Assembly (NCBI GenBank): GCA_027314595.1
Contig: DAHVAN010000226.1
Span: forward strand, 1-62,860
Length of the DNA stretch: 62,860 nt
Source: Actinomycetota bacterium
GTDB lineage: Bacteria; Actinomycetota; Actinomycetes; Streptosporangiales; Streptosporangiaceae
Reading direction: 5' to 3'
A program made the position numbers and the translations under genes. Of the stretch, positions 54,521 through 62,860 are shown piece by piece; within the stretch, counting starts at the first letter, position 1; every line of letters starts with the position of its first letter. Below the pieces are notes generated by a model. It did not search any database, had not been told where the DNA came from, and saw only the letters and a program-made list of their open reading frames with translations.

Positions 54521-55939
54521 TCACGCGAAGGTCGGCAGCAGGTCGCCGGTGATCTTGGCCTGGGGGAGCAGGGTGTTGTCGACGACCTTGGCCTCGAGCG
54601 GGTACGTGGTGCCCTTCTGCCACTGGATGCCGACCGGGGGGGTGATGACGACGCCGGGGGCGGGGGCCTTGGGGTTGGGGAAGTTCATCGGCCCTGCCAC
54701 GGCGTCGGGGATGACGACCTCGTGGATGGCGGCGGCCACCTCGTCGTGGTTGTGCGGGTCGTTGACGGAGGTGAAGGCCTTGTAGGCGATCTCGAACAGG
54801 GTGTAGTTGGAGATGTTGGCGTTGGGCTGGCCGTGGCCGTCGGAGGTGTACAGGTTCGCGAGCTCCTGGCAGGACTGGCCGGTGAGGGAGGAGTGCCAGG
54901 GCAGCGAGGGGACCCACCAGGAGTCGGTGGCGATGTTGTAGACCTCCGAGCCCATGGCGTAGGCGTCGGTGGGGAACAGCAGCACCTTGGCGACGGTGGC
55001 GAGTTTGGGCTTGAAGCCCTGCTGCAGGGACTGCTTCCACATGGTGGCGAAGTCCGGTGGCAGCGGCACGTTGGTGAAGAAGTCCGCGCCCGAGGACTTG
55101 AACTGCGCGATCATCGAGCTGTAGTTGGTCAGCCCGTCGGTGTACGGGGTGGACAGCACCATCTTGTAGCCGGCCCCCTGCAGGATCGGCGGGAACACCG
55201 CGCGGAACGCGTTGCCGTCGCTGTCGTTGGGGAACGCGGCGGCGACCAGGTGGTTGTTGCCGTACTTCTTCCCGATGCGGTTCCACATCGGGATGAAGCA
55301 CTCGGCAAGGTGCTCGGCGCCCAGGAAGTACATCACCACGTACTTGGGCTTCAGCGTCGGCTTGGCCGGGTTGCCGTGCAGGTTGATGTACCAGGACTCC
55401 CACGGGATGTTCGCGCACACCAGGGGCGTGCCCAGCGTCTCGGCCTGCGAGGCGACCGCGTTGACCGTCTCGGGGGTGGAGGAGGCGAACAGCATGTCCA
55501 CGTTGTCGGACTGGATCGCCTGCTTGGCCAGCTGCCCCGCCTGCGTCACCGAGGACTGGCTGTCATAGGACTTGATGGTGACGCTGTAGGTCGACCCGCC
55601 GATCTTGAACCCGTTCTTGTACGGCGCGGTCTGCTGGATCTGCTGGATCACCCAGTTGTCCGGCGCGCCGAACCCGGAAAGCGGCCCGGTCAGCGGGTGA
55701 ATCCAGCCGATCGTGATCGTCTTGTTCGTCGGCGCCGACGACGCGCCGCTCCCCGTGCTCGCCGGGGTGCTCGTGCTGGACGAGGCGCCCTTGATACCCG
55801 AACTGCAGGCCGCCAGCAGGCTCCCGCCGCCCACCACAGCCGCGCCCGCACCAGCCGCACGGAACACGCTGCGCCGCGAAACACCGCCGGCCGGCGTCTC
55901 AGGAGCCGGGCCAGCGGGTGAAGGACTCTGGTCAGTCAT
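54521..55939 (-). CDS. livJ: Branched-chain amino acid ABC transporter substrate-binding protein
   Basis: A 472-residue binding protein with a twin-arginine signal (GVSRRSVFRAAGAGAAVVGG) and lipobox LAAC (about residue 45). A Ser/Thr/Gly linker and then a type I periplasmic-binding fold follow (TITIGWIHPLTGPLSGFG, DSQSSVTQAGQLAKQAIQSD, SPETVNAVASQ). AAGGAGATCC precedes the ATG. First gene of the minus-strand operon livJGFHM. Folding before export by Tat is implied. The ligand might be a branched-chain amino acid, amide or urea; sequence does not decide. Confidence 0.9.
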   Translation of the reverse strand: MTDQSPSPAGPAPETPAGGVSRRSVFRAAGAGAAVVGGGSLLAACSSGIKGASSSTSTPASTGSGASSAPTNKTITIGWIHPLTGPLSGFGAPDNWVIQQIQQTAPYKNGFKIGGSTYSVTIKSYDSQSSVTQAGQLAKQAIQSDNVDMLFASSTPETVNAVASQAETLGTPLVCANIPWESWYINLHGNPAKPTLKPKYVVMYFLGAEHLAECFIPMWNRIGKKYGNNHLVAAAFPNDSDGNAFRAVFPPILQGAGYKMVLSTPYTDGLTNYSSMIAQFKSSGADFFTNVPLPPDFATMWKQSLQQGFKPKLATVAKVLLFPTDAYAMGSEVYNIATDSWWVPSLPWHSSLTGQSCQELANLYTSDGHGQPNANISNYTLFEIAYKAFTSVNDPHNHDEVAAAIHEVVIPDAVAGPMNFPNPKAPAPGVVITPPVGIQWQKGTTYPLEAKVVDNTLLPQAKITGDLLPTFA

Positions 55940-56895
55940 GGTCTTGGATCTCCTTTATAGGTGCGCCAGGTGCTGCGCGTTCATAGGTGCGCGCCGGGTG
56001 CGGCGCGTGACCACGCCGGGTGATGCTGTTCCTTGATGGATGCCGTTCCGCCGCCGTCCCGCCAGCGGCCGGCCTGCCCAAGCGGCCTGTGGCGTACCCG
56101 TGAGGGAACAGCGCCGGCCGGCGCGGATCCGCCGGCAAGCGCATCGAGGCTAACATCACTCCAATCCCTACATAGCGGAACACGTTCCGTTGTGGCGGCA
56201 TGAACTCAGGCGACCGACGCTGCGGCTGAGGGGGCAGCGCCCTGTGCCCGGATCGGGCGCACCGTCGGTGACGTCTTCGGCGTCTGTGCCGTGGGTCCGT
56301 CGGGTGCCGTCCGTGAAGCGCTCTCCTCGGTCCGGTCGGCGCCTGCCTAATCTGTCCGCTATGCGAACGGCTGTGCGTACGATTGTTAACAAAGGTAGGC
56401 ACACGCTACGAGTGAGTGCGGGCGAAGTCAACGCACGTTATGCAACTGTTTCATGCGATGGGGCAACGGTGCGATCCTGCGTGAAAGGCGTTCCGCAATC
56501 GTTCGCTTAAGGCGGCGAGGACTTCGCCGGTGACGTGCCGCGCGCTGGTGTCCCGTCTCCCGTAAGTCGGCCCTATCTCACTTGACTCGGCCCATCGGCG
56601 GCAGCGCAAAAGTGGTCATTTCATGTAGGAAGTGGACGCCAGGGGCTGATGTGACAGCAGGGTGCAGCGGATTGGCAGCCGCCCGGGGGCGCCTCATTGC
56701 TCCCGGCCTCATAGGACCGATGAGACCTCGATTACCCCTGAACGGCTGGCATCTGGCACAATGGCCTGCGACACCCGGTCGCGCGGCGCCCTCTCCTCGT
56801 CCGCCCGGCCTGGCCCATTCGCTCGGTCCGGCCGGCCGTTCCCCGCTGGCAGGTGCCCGACACACGTACCTACTTGCTGGGAGAAGAGCACAGCC
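55940..56895. promoter_or_regulatory. 956-base divergent region between livJ and rpsP
   Basis: No credible gene is seen; reading frames here lack motifs. It holds two imperfect 26-base tandem units starting ATAGGTGCGC at 55957 and 55983 near the livJ start, and a palindrome TTGTTAACAA at 56383-56392 in a locally AT-richer stretch, a possible operator. Promoters for livJ (minus) and the rpsP operon (plus) must lie here, but I cannot place them reliably. Confidence 0.5.
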
Positions 56896-57459
56896 GTGGC
56901 TGTCAAGATCAAGCTGAAGCGCCTGGGAAAGATCCGGGAACCCTACTACCGGATCGTCGTGGCGGACGCGCGCACCAAGCGAGACGGGCGCGCCATCGAG
57001 GAGATCGGCCTGTACCACCCGAAGCTGGAGCCGTCACGCATCGAGGTTGACTCGGCGCGCGTCCAGCACTGGCTCTCGGTTGGCGCGCAGCCGACCGACG
57101 CGGTGCGCCACCTGTTCACCATCACCGGCGACTGGCAGAAGTTCAAGGGCCTGCCGGGCGCCGAGGGCACCCTGAAGACCGCCGAGGCGAAGGCGGACAA
57201 GAAGGAACGCTACGACACGCTGGTGAAGGAAAGCCTCGCCGCGAAGGAGACCAAGGCCGCCAGGCCGGCCAGGAGCGCCGCGCCGAAGAAGGAGCAGCCG
57301 AAGAAGGACTCGCCCGCCGAGGCCAAGCCGGCCGACGCGAAGCCCGGCGAGGTCAAGGCGGCCGACGCCAAGCCAGCCGACGCCAAGCCAGCCGAGGCCG
57401 CCGCCGAGGTCAAGGCCGCGGCGGCAGATCAGGCTGCCGACGGCGGTACTGGAGCCTGA
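56896..57459 (+). CDS. rpsP: 30S ribosomal protein S16
   Basis: A 187-residue protein. Residues 1-100 are S16 ([54 protein letters not shown]). The following about 85 residues are a Lys/Pro/Ala tail with KPAD(A)KP repeats, longer than in Streptomyces. The GTG at 56896 gives the family N-terminus VAVKIKL. First gene of the rpsP-KH-rimM-trmD cluster. Confidence 0.97.
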   Translation: MAVKIKLKRLGKIREPYYRIVVADARTKRDGRAIEEIGLYHPKLEPSRIEVDSARVQHWLSVGAQPTDAVRHLFTITGDWQKFKGLPGAEGTLKTAEAKADKKERYDTLVKESLAAKETKAARPARSAAPKKEQPKKDSPAEAKPADAKPGEVKAADAKPADAKPAEAAAEVKAAAADQAADGGTGA

Positions 57460-57460
57460 C

Positions 57461-57703
57461 GTGCTTGAGGAGGCCCTCGAGCACCTGGTCAGGGGGATAG
57501 TCGCGCACCCTGACGACGTCCGGGTGGCCAGCCGCATGCTGCGCCGGGGCAACGTCCTTGAGGTGCGCGTGCACCCGGACGACCTCGGGAAGGTCATCGG
57601 CAGGGGCGGGCGCACCGCCCGGGCGCTGCGGACAGTGATCGGTTCCCTGGCGGGCAGCCGGCACGTCCGCATCGACCTGCTTGAGACCGGCGAGGTCCGC
57701 TGA
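57461..57703 (+). CDS. khpA: KH-domain RNA-binding protein (KhpA)
   Basis: An 80-residue single KH domain with the GxxG loop GKVIGRGGRTARALRTVI. It binds RNA and in other Gram-positives acts with KhpB in cell-size and RNA control. It starts GTG one base after the rpsP stop. Position between rpsP and rimM is conserved. Confidence 0.92.
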   Translation: MLEEALEHLVRGIVAHPDDVRVASRMLRRGNVLEVRVHPDDLGKVIGRGGRTARALRTVIGSLAGSRHVRIDLLETGEVR

Positions 57704-57709
57704 CGGTCG

Positions 57710-58258
57710 ATGCAGGTAACTGTCGGCAGGATCGGCCGCCCGCACGGGATCCGCGGCGATGTCGTGGTCGGTGTCCGGACCGATGAGCCCGAACTCAGGT
57801 TCGCCGTCGGCTCGCGGCTCGACACCGACCCGGCCGGCGTCGGCCCGCTGACGGTGGAGTCCGCGCGCTGGCATTCCGGCGCGCTCATCGTCAGGTTCGG
57901 CGGCGTCAGGGACCGGGACGCCGCCGAACGGCTGCGCGGCGCCTGGCTGACCGTCGATTCGGGCACGCTCGCCGCTCCCGAGGACCCCGACGAGTTCCGC
58001 GACCACGACCTGGTCGGCCTGTCCGTCCGGACCGCGGACGGGACCGTCGTCGGGGTCGTGGCGGACGTCTTGCACCCCGGGCAGGACGTGCTCGCGATCC
58101 GTCCGCTCGCCGGGGACCGCCCCGGCGAGCCCGGCCGCCCCGCGGCCGGGGAGATCCTGGTGCCGTTCGTCAAGGCGATCGTCACCGACGTCGACGTGGC
58201 GGCCGGGGTGCTGGTCATCGACCCGCCTCCCGGCCTGCTCGATCCCGGCGAAGCCTGA
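57710..58258 (+). CDS. rimM: 16S rRNA processing protein RimM
   Basis: A 182-residue ribosome maturation factor for the 30S head. The N-terminal RimM barrel has VGRIGRPHGIRGDVVVGVRT, and the PRC-like C-terminal half contains VGLSVRTADGTVVGVVADV and ILVPFVKAIVTDVDVAAGVL. Normal length. It lies 6 bases after the KH gene. Confidence 0.96.
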   Translation: MQVTVGRIGRPHGIRGDVVVGVRTDEPELRFAVGSRLDTDPAGVGPLTVESARWHSGALIVRFGGVRDRDAAERLRGAWLTVDSGTLAAPEDPDEFRDHDLVGLSVRTADGTVVGVVADVLHPGQDVLAIRPLAGDRPGEPGRPAAGEILVPFVKAIVTDVDVAAGVLVIDPPPGLLDPGEA

Positions 58259-58267
58259 GCGGCAGCC

Positions 58268-59239
58268 GTGCGCGTCGACATCATCACGATCTTCCCTGAC
58301 TATTTCGGGGCCGCCGGTCCAGGCGCTCGCGTCCGGGCGGACGGCGAGCCCGGAGGCGCCGGAGGCGCGGGGCCGCTTGGCGTGTCCCTCATCGGCAAGG
58401 CGGCGGCCCGCGGCGATATCGACTTCCGGGTGCACGACCTTCGGCGGTGGGCGGCCGACGTGCACCACACGGTGGACGACACTCCCTTCGGCGGCGGGCC
58501 GGGCATGGTGATGAAACCCGACGTCTGGGGCGCGGCCCTCGACGCGGTGCTTGCCGACGCGGTGCCTGCCGACGCGGTGCCTGCCGACGCGCCCCGGGCG
58601 CCAGGGTCGCCCGGGGCGGCCGGCGCCACGAGCGCGGCCCCCGGGCCGGCCACGCTCGTGGTGCCGTCGCCAAGCGGGACTTTGTTCACCCAGGATCTCG
58701 CCGCGGCCTACGCCGCGCGGCGGCACCTGGTGTTCGCCTGCGGCCGGTACGAGGGGATCGATGCCCGGGTCGTCTCCGACGCCAGGTCGCGGATGGCTGT
58801 CGACGAGGTGAGCATCGGCGACTACGTCCTCGCCGGAGGCGAGGCGGCGGCCGCCGTGATCGTGGAGGCGGTATGCCGCCTGCTGCCCGGTGTGCTCGGG
58901 AACGAGCAGTCGGCCGCCGATGACTCCTTCGGCGGTGGCTGTGGCGGCGGCGGTGGCGGCGGTGGCGGCGGCGGCGGCGCGATGCGGGGGCTGCTCGAAG
59001 GGCCCGTCTACACCAGGCCGCGTTCCTGGCGCGGGCACGAGGTCCCGTCCGTGCTGCTGTCAGGCGACCACGCGGCCATCGCGCGGTGGCAGCGGGACGA
59101 GGCGCTTCGCCGCACCGCGGCGATCAGGCCGGACCTGATCCGGCGGCTCGCCGCGGCGCCCGGCGGGCTCGACGACCGCGACCGGACGGTGCTGATCGAG
59201 GCCGGCTTTCCGGTTGACGGCCAAAATATGGCACACTGA
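58268..59239 (+). CDS. trmD: tRNA (guanine-37-N1)-methyltransferase with insertions
   Basis: A 323-residue SPOUT methyltransferase, which puts m1G37 on tRNAs. Recognised blocks are [28 protein letters not shown], the knot [13 protein letters not shown] with [16 protein letters not shown], and [20 protein letters not shown]. Three low-complexity insertions stand out. An Arg/Gly/Ala stretch lies after the first strand (about 17-38), three five-residue DAVPA-type repeats plus an Ala/Pro run at about 93-132, and a poly-Gly stretch near residue 220. Streptomyces TrmD is much shorter. GTG 58268 is the only fitting start. It may be slow or differently folded. Confidence 0.93.
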   Translation: MRVDIITIFPDYFGAAGPGARVRADGEPGGAGGAGPLGVSLIGKAAARGDIDFRVHDLRRWAADVHHTVDDTPFGGGPGMVMKPDVWGAALDAVLADAVPADAVPADAPRAPGSPGAAGATSAAPGPATLVVPSPSGTLFTQDLAAAYAARRHLVFACGRYEGIDARVVSDARSRMAVDEVSIGDYVLAGGEAAAAVIVEAVCRLLPGVLGNEQSAADDSFGGGCGGGGGGGGGGGGAMRGLLEGPVYTRPRSWRGHEVPSVLLSGDHAAIARWQRDEALRRTAAIRPDLIRRLAAAPGGLDDRDRTVLIEAGFPVDGQNMAH

Positions 59240-59246
59240 AGAGCGC

Positions 59247-59260
59247 CGCCCGTTCGGGCG
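59247..59260 (+). promoter_or_regulatory. Hairpin in the trmD-rplS leader
   Basis: A GC stem CGCCC-GTTC-GGGCG lies just after the trmD stop, in the 112-base leader before rplS. It may end the trmD transcript or act as a leader element for rplS. No rplS-leader motif is positively recognised. Confidence 0.35.
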
Positions 59261-59351
59261 TTGACGCTGCCGGGGTGCTCCCTGGCGAAGCAGGCTTATA
59301 CCCGGGGTGCGCGGGTGCGCACATCCGACCAGGACTGAGGTAACTTCCACC

Positions 59352-59711
59352 ATGCATACCGCGATCGCCGAGCTTGAGCAGGCCCAGATCCGGGACGACG
59401 TCCCGGACTTCCGCCCGGGTGACACCCTCAAGGTGCACGTCAGGGTCAAGGAAGGCAACCGGTCCCGGATCCAGGTGTTCCAGGGTGTCGTCATCCGGCG
59501 CCAGGGCGGCGGTCTGCGGGAGACGTTCACCGTCCGCAAGGTCAGCTACGGCGTGGGCGTCGAGCGCACCTTCCCGGTGCACAGCCCCTCGATCGACAGG
59601 ATCGAGCCGGTGACCCGCGGCCGCGTCCGCCGCGCCAAGCTGTACTACCTGCGCGACCTGCGCGGGAAGGCGGCCCGGATCAAGGAGCGCCGGGAAACCA
59701 GCGCCGGCTGA
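59352..59711 (+). CDS. rplS: 50S ribosomal protein L19
   Basis: A 119-residue L19 ([72 protein letters not shown]). The ATG at 59352 follows AGGACTGAGG and begins the family N-terminus. Normal length, in the conserved trmD-rplS-lepB order. Confidence 0.97.
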   Translation: MHTAIAELEQAQIRDDVPDFRPGDTLKVHVRVKEGNRSRIQVFQGVVIRRQGGGLRETFTVRKVSYGVGVERTFPVHSPSIDRIEPVTRGRVRRAKLYYLRDLRGKAARIKERRETSAG

Positions 59712-59736
59712 CTGTCCGCGGACGCGTTGATCGCCG

Positions 59737-60768
59737 ATGCCCGCTGAGCCAGGCCGGCTCGGCTCCGACTCCGAGCCCGGGTCCGGCCCGCAGCCACCGC
59801 GTGAGCCGGAAAACCCGGCCGAGCGGGACGATCCGCCGCAAGCCGGCCAGGGCCAGGATCAGGACCAGTCCGCCGGCCAGCCGCCGGAACAGGACCGGGC
59901 GGGCGCGCCCGCCGGGAAGAAGCGCTCGAAGCGGCCCTTCTGGCGCGACCTTGCCGTGATCGTCGTGGCGGCGCTTGTCCTGACCATCCTGATCAAGGCG
60001 TTCGTCGCCCAGGTGTTCTCCATTCCCTCGGGGTCGATGGAGAACACCCTGATGCCCGGCGACCGGGTCCTGGTCAACAAGCTCGTCTACCATGTCCGGC
60101 CGATCGCTCGCGGCGACATCGTCGTGTTCAGCGGGGCGGGCTCGTGGGATCCCCCCGCCCCGCCGGCGCCGTCCAACCCGGTGGTCCGGCTGTGGGATGG
60201 CCTGACGAACCTGGTCGGGATCTCAGCCCCGGGAACCGACTACATAAAGCGCGTGATCGGCCTGCCCGGCGACCGCGTGGCCTGTTGCGACGCGCAGGGG
60301 CGGGTGACCGTCAACGGCGTCGCGCTGAACGAGAAGTCTTACGTACATCCGGGCGACGCCCCGTCCCAGATAGGGTTCGACATCAAGGTTCCGGCTGGCC
60401 GGCTGTGGGTGATGGGCGACAACCGGGCGAACTCCGACGACTCCCGCTACCGCATGAGCGACCCCGGCGAGGGGACCATCCCGGAAAGCGCCGTCGTCGG
60501 CCGCGCGTCCTGGATCATCTGGCCGCCCTCCCGCTGGACCGACCTGCCGATCCCCGCGACCTTCCAGCAAGCGGGCCTGCGAGCCGCCGCGGACGCGGCC
60601 TCCCTGCCCGGCCTGGCCGGCGGCTCCGCCCTCGCCGCGGGCGCCCTCGCCTGGCGCAGGCGCCGGAGGAACCCCGGGCGCCCGTCCGCGCTGAGCCACG
60701 GCCGAAGGCGGCGGGCAATAGTGCCCGAGGGCGAGAAAGGCAATACAGCGCGATACCCTCGACAGTGA
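59737..60768 (+). CDS. lepB: Signal peptidase I (first of two)
   Basis: A 343-residue type I signal peptidase. After a Pro/Glu-rich cytosolic N-terminus (about 1-75) comes a transmembrane helix, then the catalytic Ser in FSIPSGSMENTLMPGDRV and the Lys in DYIKRVIGLPGDRV; GRLWVMGDNRANSDDSR is box D/E. A second hydrophobic helix and an Arg-rich tail end it. It cleaves signal peptides at the outer face of the membrane. Tandem copies of such genes next to rplS are typical of actinomycetes. Confidence 0.95.
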   Translation: MPAEPGRLGSDSEPGSGPQPPREPENPAERDDPPQAGQGQDQDQSAGQPPEQDRAGAPAGKKRSKRPFWRDLAVIVVAALVLTILIKAFVAQVFSIPSGSMENTLMPGDRVLVNKLVYHVRPIARGDIVVFSGAGSWDPPAPPAPSNPVVRLWDGLTNLVGISAPGTDYIKRVIGLPGDRVACCDAQGRVTVNGVALNEKSYVHPGDAPSQIGFDIKVPAGRLWVMGDNRANSDDSRYRMSDPGEGTIPESAVVGRASWIIWPPSRWTDLPIPATFQQAGLRAAADAASLPGLAGGSALAAGALAWRRRRRNPGRPSALSHGRRRRAIVPEGEKGNTARYPRQ

Positions 60769-60769
60769 C

Positions 60770-61957
60770 ATGACGGACGATGCGGCCTGGCGCGAGCGAA
60801 CAGGGGGAGCACGGATGAGCGGTTCCGGCTCGCGGGAGGGCTTCGGATTGCCGCCATGGGATCCCGCCGATCCCGTGCCCGAGCTGGATGACACTCAGGC
60901 GCTTCCCGGGCTGGGCTCGCCGAGGGCGCGCATGACGCAAGGAACGGGTCCTGACGCGGGCCCGGAGCCGGAGCCGGGGGCCGGCGGCGGCGCGGGCACG
61001 TCTGGAGCGCAGGGCACCGACGAGAACGCCGCACGCGACGGCGGGCAGCCGGCGGACGGCCAGCCTGACGAGCCGGGCGAGCCTGGCGAGCCGGCCGGCA
61101 AGCGCCGCCGGCGCCGGCGCAGCCTGCTTCGCGAACTGCCGGTGCTGATCGTGGTCGCGCTGGTGCTCGCGCTGGTCATCAAGACGTACGCCATCCAGGC
61201 CTTCTGGATCCCGTCCTCCTCGATGGAGAAAACCCTCGAAGTAGGGGACCGGGTCCTGATCAACAAGCTCGTCTACGACTTCCGCCCCATCCACCGCGGT
61301 GACATCGTGGTGTTCGACGGAACAGGATCCTGGGACCCCAACCAGGTGACGGGCAGCCCCAACCTTGTCAGCAGGTTCGTGGGCGACATCGAGGGCATCG
61401 TCGGGATCAGCCACAATGCCGACATCTACATCAAGCGCGTCATCGGCATTCCCGGCGATCACGTCGCCTGCTGCGACGCGCAGGGCCGGGTCACGGTCAA
61501 CGGCATCGCGCTGAACGAGAAGTCCTACGTCTATCCCGGTGAAGCCCCGTCCCTTGACCGGTTCAACATCACCGTGCCGCCCGGCAGGCTCTGGGTGATG
61601 GGCGATCACCGCACGGTCTCCTACGACTCTCGCGGCCACATGGGCGATCCCGGCGGCGGGACGATCCCGGAGAGCGCGGTGCTCGGCCGGGCATTCGTCA
61701 TCATCTGGCCGCCGAGCCAGTGGAGCTTCCTGAACATCCCCGCGACGTTCGAGCAGCCCAAGCTGAACGCCTCGGCCGCGGCGGCCGGCGGGTCGAGCAA
61801 GGCCCTCGCCGCCGCGATGGCCAGCGGCACGCCGCTGCAGTCGTCCGCGTCCGGGCTGCCGCTCGCGCTCGGCTTCGCCTGCGCGGTGCCGCTGACCTGG
61901 CTGCAGGCCATCACCCGCCGCAAGGTCCGGGCCCGCCGTTCCCGCCGCAAGGCGTGA
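60770..61957 (+). CDS. lepB: Signal peptidase I (second of two)
   Basis: A 395-residue paralogue of the preceding gene, starting one base after its stop. It has a long low-complexity acidic/Pro N-terminus (about 1-115), a transmembrane helix, Ser in IPSSSMEKTLEVGDRVLINK and Lys in YIKRVIGIPGDHVACCDAQG. RLWVMGDHRTVSYDSR replaces the usual MGDNR (Asn to His). A final hydrophobic segment is followed by an RRSRRKA tail. It shares the CCDAQGRVTVNG segment with the first copy, showing recent duplication. An alternative start is ATG 60815. Confidence 0.94.
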   Translation: MTDDAAWRERTGGARMSGSGSREGFGLPPWDPADPVPELDDTQALPGLGSPRARMTQGTGPDAGPEPEPGAGGGAGTSGAQGTDENAARDGGQPADGQPDEPGEPGEPAGKRRRRRRSLLRELPVLIVVALVLALVIKTYAIQAFWIPSSSMEKTLEVGDRVLINKLVYDFRPIHRGDIVVFDGTGSWDPNQVTGSPNLVSRFVGDIEGIVGISHNADIYIKRVIGIPGDHVACCDAQGRVTVNGIALNEKSYVYPGEAPSLDRFNITVPPGRLWVMGDHRTVSYDSRGHMGDPGGGTIPESAVLGRAFVIIWPPSQWSFLNIPATFEQPKLNASAAAAGGSSKALAAAMASGTPLQSSASGLPLALGFACAVPLTWLQAITRRKVRARRSRRKA

Positions 61958-62064
61958 AGCCGGGCCCGCGGGCAGGCGCCACGGCTGCGTTCGGGATAAC
62001 GAGGGACAAAGACCGAAGCGGCGAGCCTCGCCCGGGCCAACGGGGGGAATATGCTGCCAGGGAC

Positions 62065-62721
62065 ATGGTCAAGCACGGGTACACGCCGCGGCGCAGCGCC
62101 GGCCTCGCCGCCTACGAGAACGTGCTCGCGCGCGCCGGACTCGCGCCGGTCGCGGGCATCGACGAGGCGGGGCGCGGCGCGTGCGCGGGGCCGCTCGTGG
62201 TGGCCGCCGTGGTCCTCGACCAGGCGGCGATCAGGCGGATACCGCAGCTTGCCGACTCCAAGCTGCTGACCCCCGCCGCACGCGAGGCGGCCTACGCCCA
62301 CATCGTGGCGCGCGCGCTCGACTGGCACGTGGTGACGATCCCGGCCGGCGACATAGACGGGCTCGGGCTGCACGTGTGCAACGTCGAGGGCATGCGCCGG
62401 GCGTTCGCCGGCCTGCGCAGCTCGCCCGGATACGTGCTGACCGACGGCTTCCCCGTGCGCGGCCTCGGCCTCCCGGCGCTCGCCGTGTGGAAGGGCGACC
62501 AGGTAACCGCGTCGGTCGCCGCGGCGTCCATCGTGGCCAAGGTGACCAGGGACCGGATGATGCGCGAGCTCGACGAGCGTTATCCCTCATATGGCTTCTG
62601 CCGCCACAAGGGGTATGTAACCGACGAGCACATGCGGGCGCTGGCGGAGTTCGGGCCGTGTGCCGAGCATCGCCGGTCCTTCCGGTGCGTGCCGCGGCCC
62701 CGGCGGGTGGAGGGAGAATAG
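62065..62721 (+). CDS. rnhB: Ribonuclease HII
   Basis: A 218-residue RNase H2-type enzyme that removes RNA from RNA-DNA hybrids. The active-site motifs are GIDEAGRGACAGPLVVAAVV (Asp, Glu), LTDGFPV and the C-terminal KVTRDRMMRELDERYPSYGF. The ATG at 62065 gives the family N-terminus; the frame opens upstream without homology. A 107-base gap separates it from lepB and contains the CGTTCGGGATAAC motif seen also upstream of usp. Confidence 0.95.
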   Translation: MVKHGYTPRRSAGLAAYENVLARAGLAPVAGIDEAGRGACAGPLVVAAVVLDQAAIRRIPQLADSKLLTPAAREAAYAHIVARALDWHVVTIPAGDIDGLGLHVCNVEGMRRAFAGLRSSPGYVLTDGFPVRGLGLPALAVWKGDQVTASVAAASIVAKVTRDRMMRELDERYPSYGFCRHKGYVTDEHMRALAEFGPCAEHRRSFRCVPRPRRVEGE

Positions 62722-62726
62722 GGGAC

Positions 62727-62860
62727 ATGAGCGCGGAAGACCTGGAAAAGTACGAAGCGGAGATGGAGCTGCAGCTCTACCGCGAGTACCGCGACGTCGT
62801 CGGCCTGTTCACCCATGTCGTGGAGACCGAGCGCCGGTTCTACCTCACCAACGACGTGGA
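62727..62860 (+). CDS. DUF2469 family protein, partial (runs off window)
   Basis: The first 44 residues of a small acidic conserved actinobacterial protein: MSAEDLEKYEAEMELQLYRE, then YRDVVGLFTHVVETERRFYL. The 3' end lies beyond the window. It starts 5 bases after rnhB and GGGAG precedes the ATG. Function unknown; position after rnhB is conserved. Confidence 0.9.
   Translation, partial: MSAEDLEKYEAEMELQLYREYRDVVGLFTHVVETERRFYLTNDV

Noticed and set aside
56361-56510. A 49-codon open frame in the livJ-rpsP gap
   Set aside because: No ribosome-binding site, no recognisable motif, and it lies in a region better explained as promoter DNA.

Overview
The window is chromosomal DNA from a high-GC Gram-positive actinomycete. 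Coding sequence is GC-rich in the third codon position, with many GTG starts and many 1- or 4-base ATGA, GTGA and TGATG overlaps. It carries an F420-dependent oxidoreductase-type protein and a multi-domain Ser/Thr kinase. The run glnK-glnD-ffh followed by rpsP-KH-rimM-trmD-rplS-lepB-lepB-rnhB-DUF2469 is the arrangement known from Streptomyces and related orders. A Streptosporangiales-like lineage is the best guess, but the sequence alone does not fix it. I saw no phage, plasmid, CRISPR array, rRNA or tRNA.

Layout. 1-4.5 kb: a 38-bp perfect palindrome, a fumarylacetoacetate-hydrolase-family enzyme, an orphan substrate-binding lipoprotein, a DUF3618 protein, gcvH and gcvT, and a pterin dehydratase. 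4.6-8.3 kb: the MEP isoprenoid genes dxr and ispG flanking an RseP/Rip1-type site-2 protease. 8.3-17.3 kb: many regulators (DeoR, MarR, LysR, Lrp, LacI families) with a secreted TAP-type peptidase, a GNAT enzyme, an acyltransferase and a decayed MMPL transporter. 17.5-18.2 kb: a frameshifted secreted-protein pseudogene.

18-44 kb is strongly potassium-centred. It holds a KimA-like permease and a roughly 11-kb minus-strand cluster: small ORF-kdpF-kdpA-kdpB-kdpC-kdpE-like-membrane protein-Ser/Thr kinase-kdpD-kdpE. A universal stress protein lies upstream, and a K+/H+ antiporter lies at 41.9 kb. The membrane domain of the kinase in the kdp cluster recurs as a free-standing protein directly in front of the antiporter. 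A cobalamin riboswitch and a B12-type ABC transporter (btuF-btuC-epimerase-btuD) sit between these parts, with a PQQ-type lipoprotein, an SGNH hydrolase and a polytopic membrane protein.

44-62.9 kb: nitrogen control (glnK with a GlnR-like box, glnD), ffh, an ATP-dependent DNA ligase, a five-gene branched-chain amino acid ABC transporter, then the ribosome, tRNA modification and secretion block.

Notable non-gene signals are three families of short dispersed repeats: a C-rich GTAC element in kdpB and glnD, a 24-bp repeat in livM and upstream of usp, and a 39-bp repeat in two intergenic regions. There are also low-complexity insertions in normally compact housekeeping proteins (Dxr, KdpB, TrmD, GlnD), and an array of three CGAATTCG palindromes spaced about two helical turns apart.
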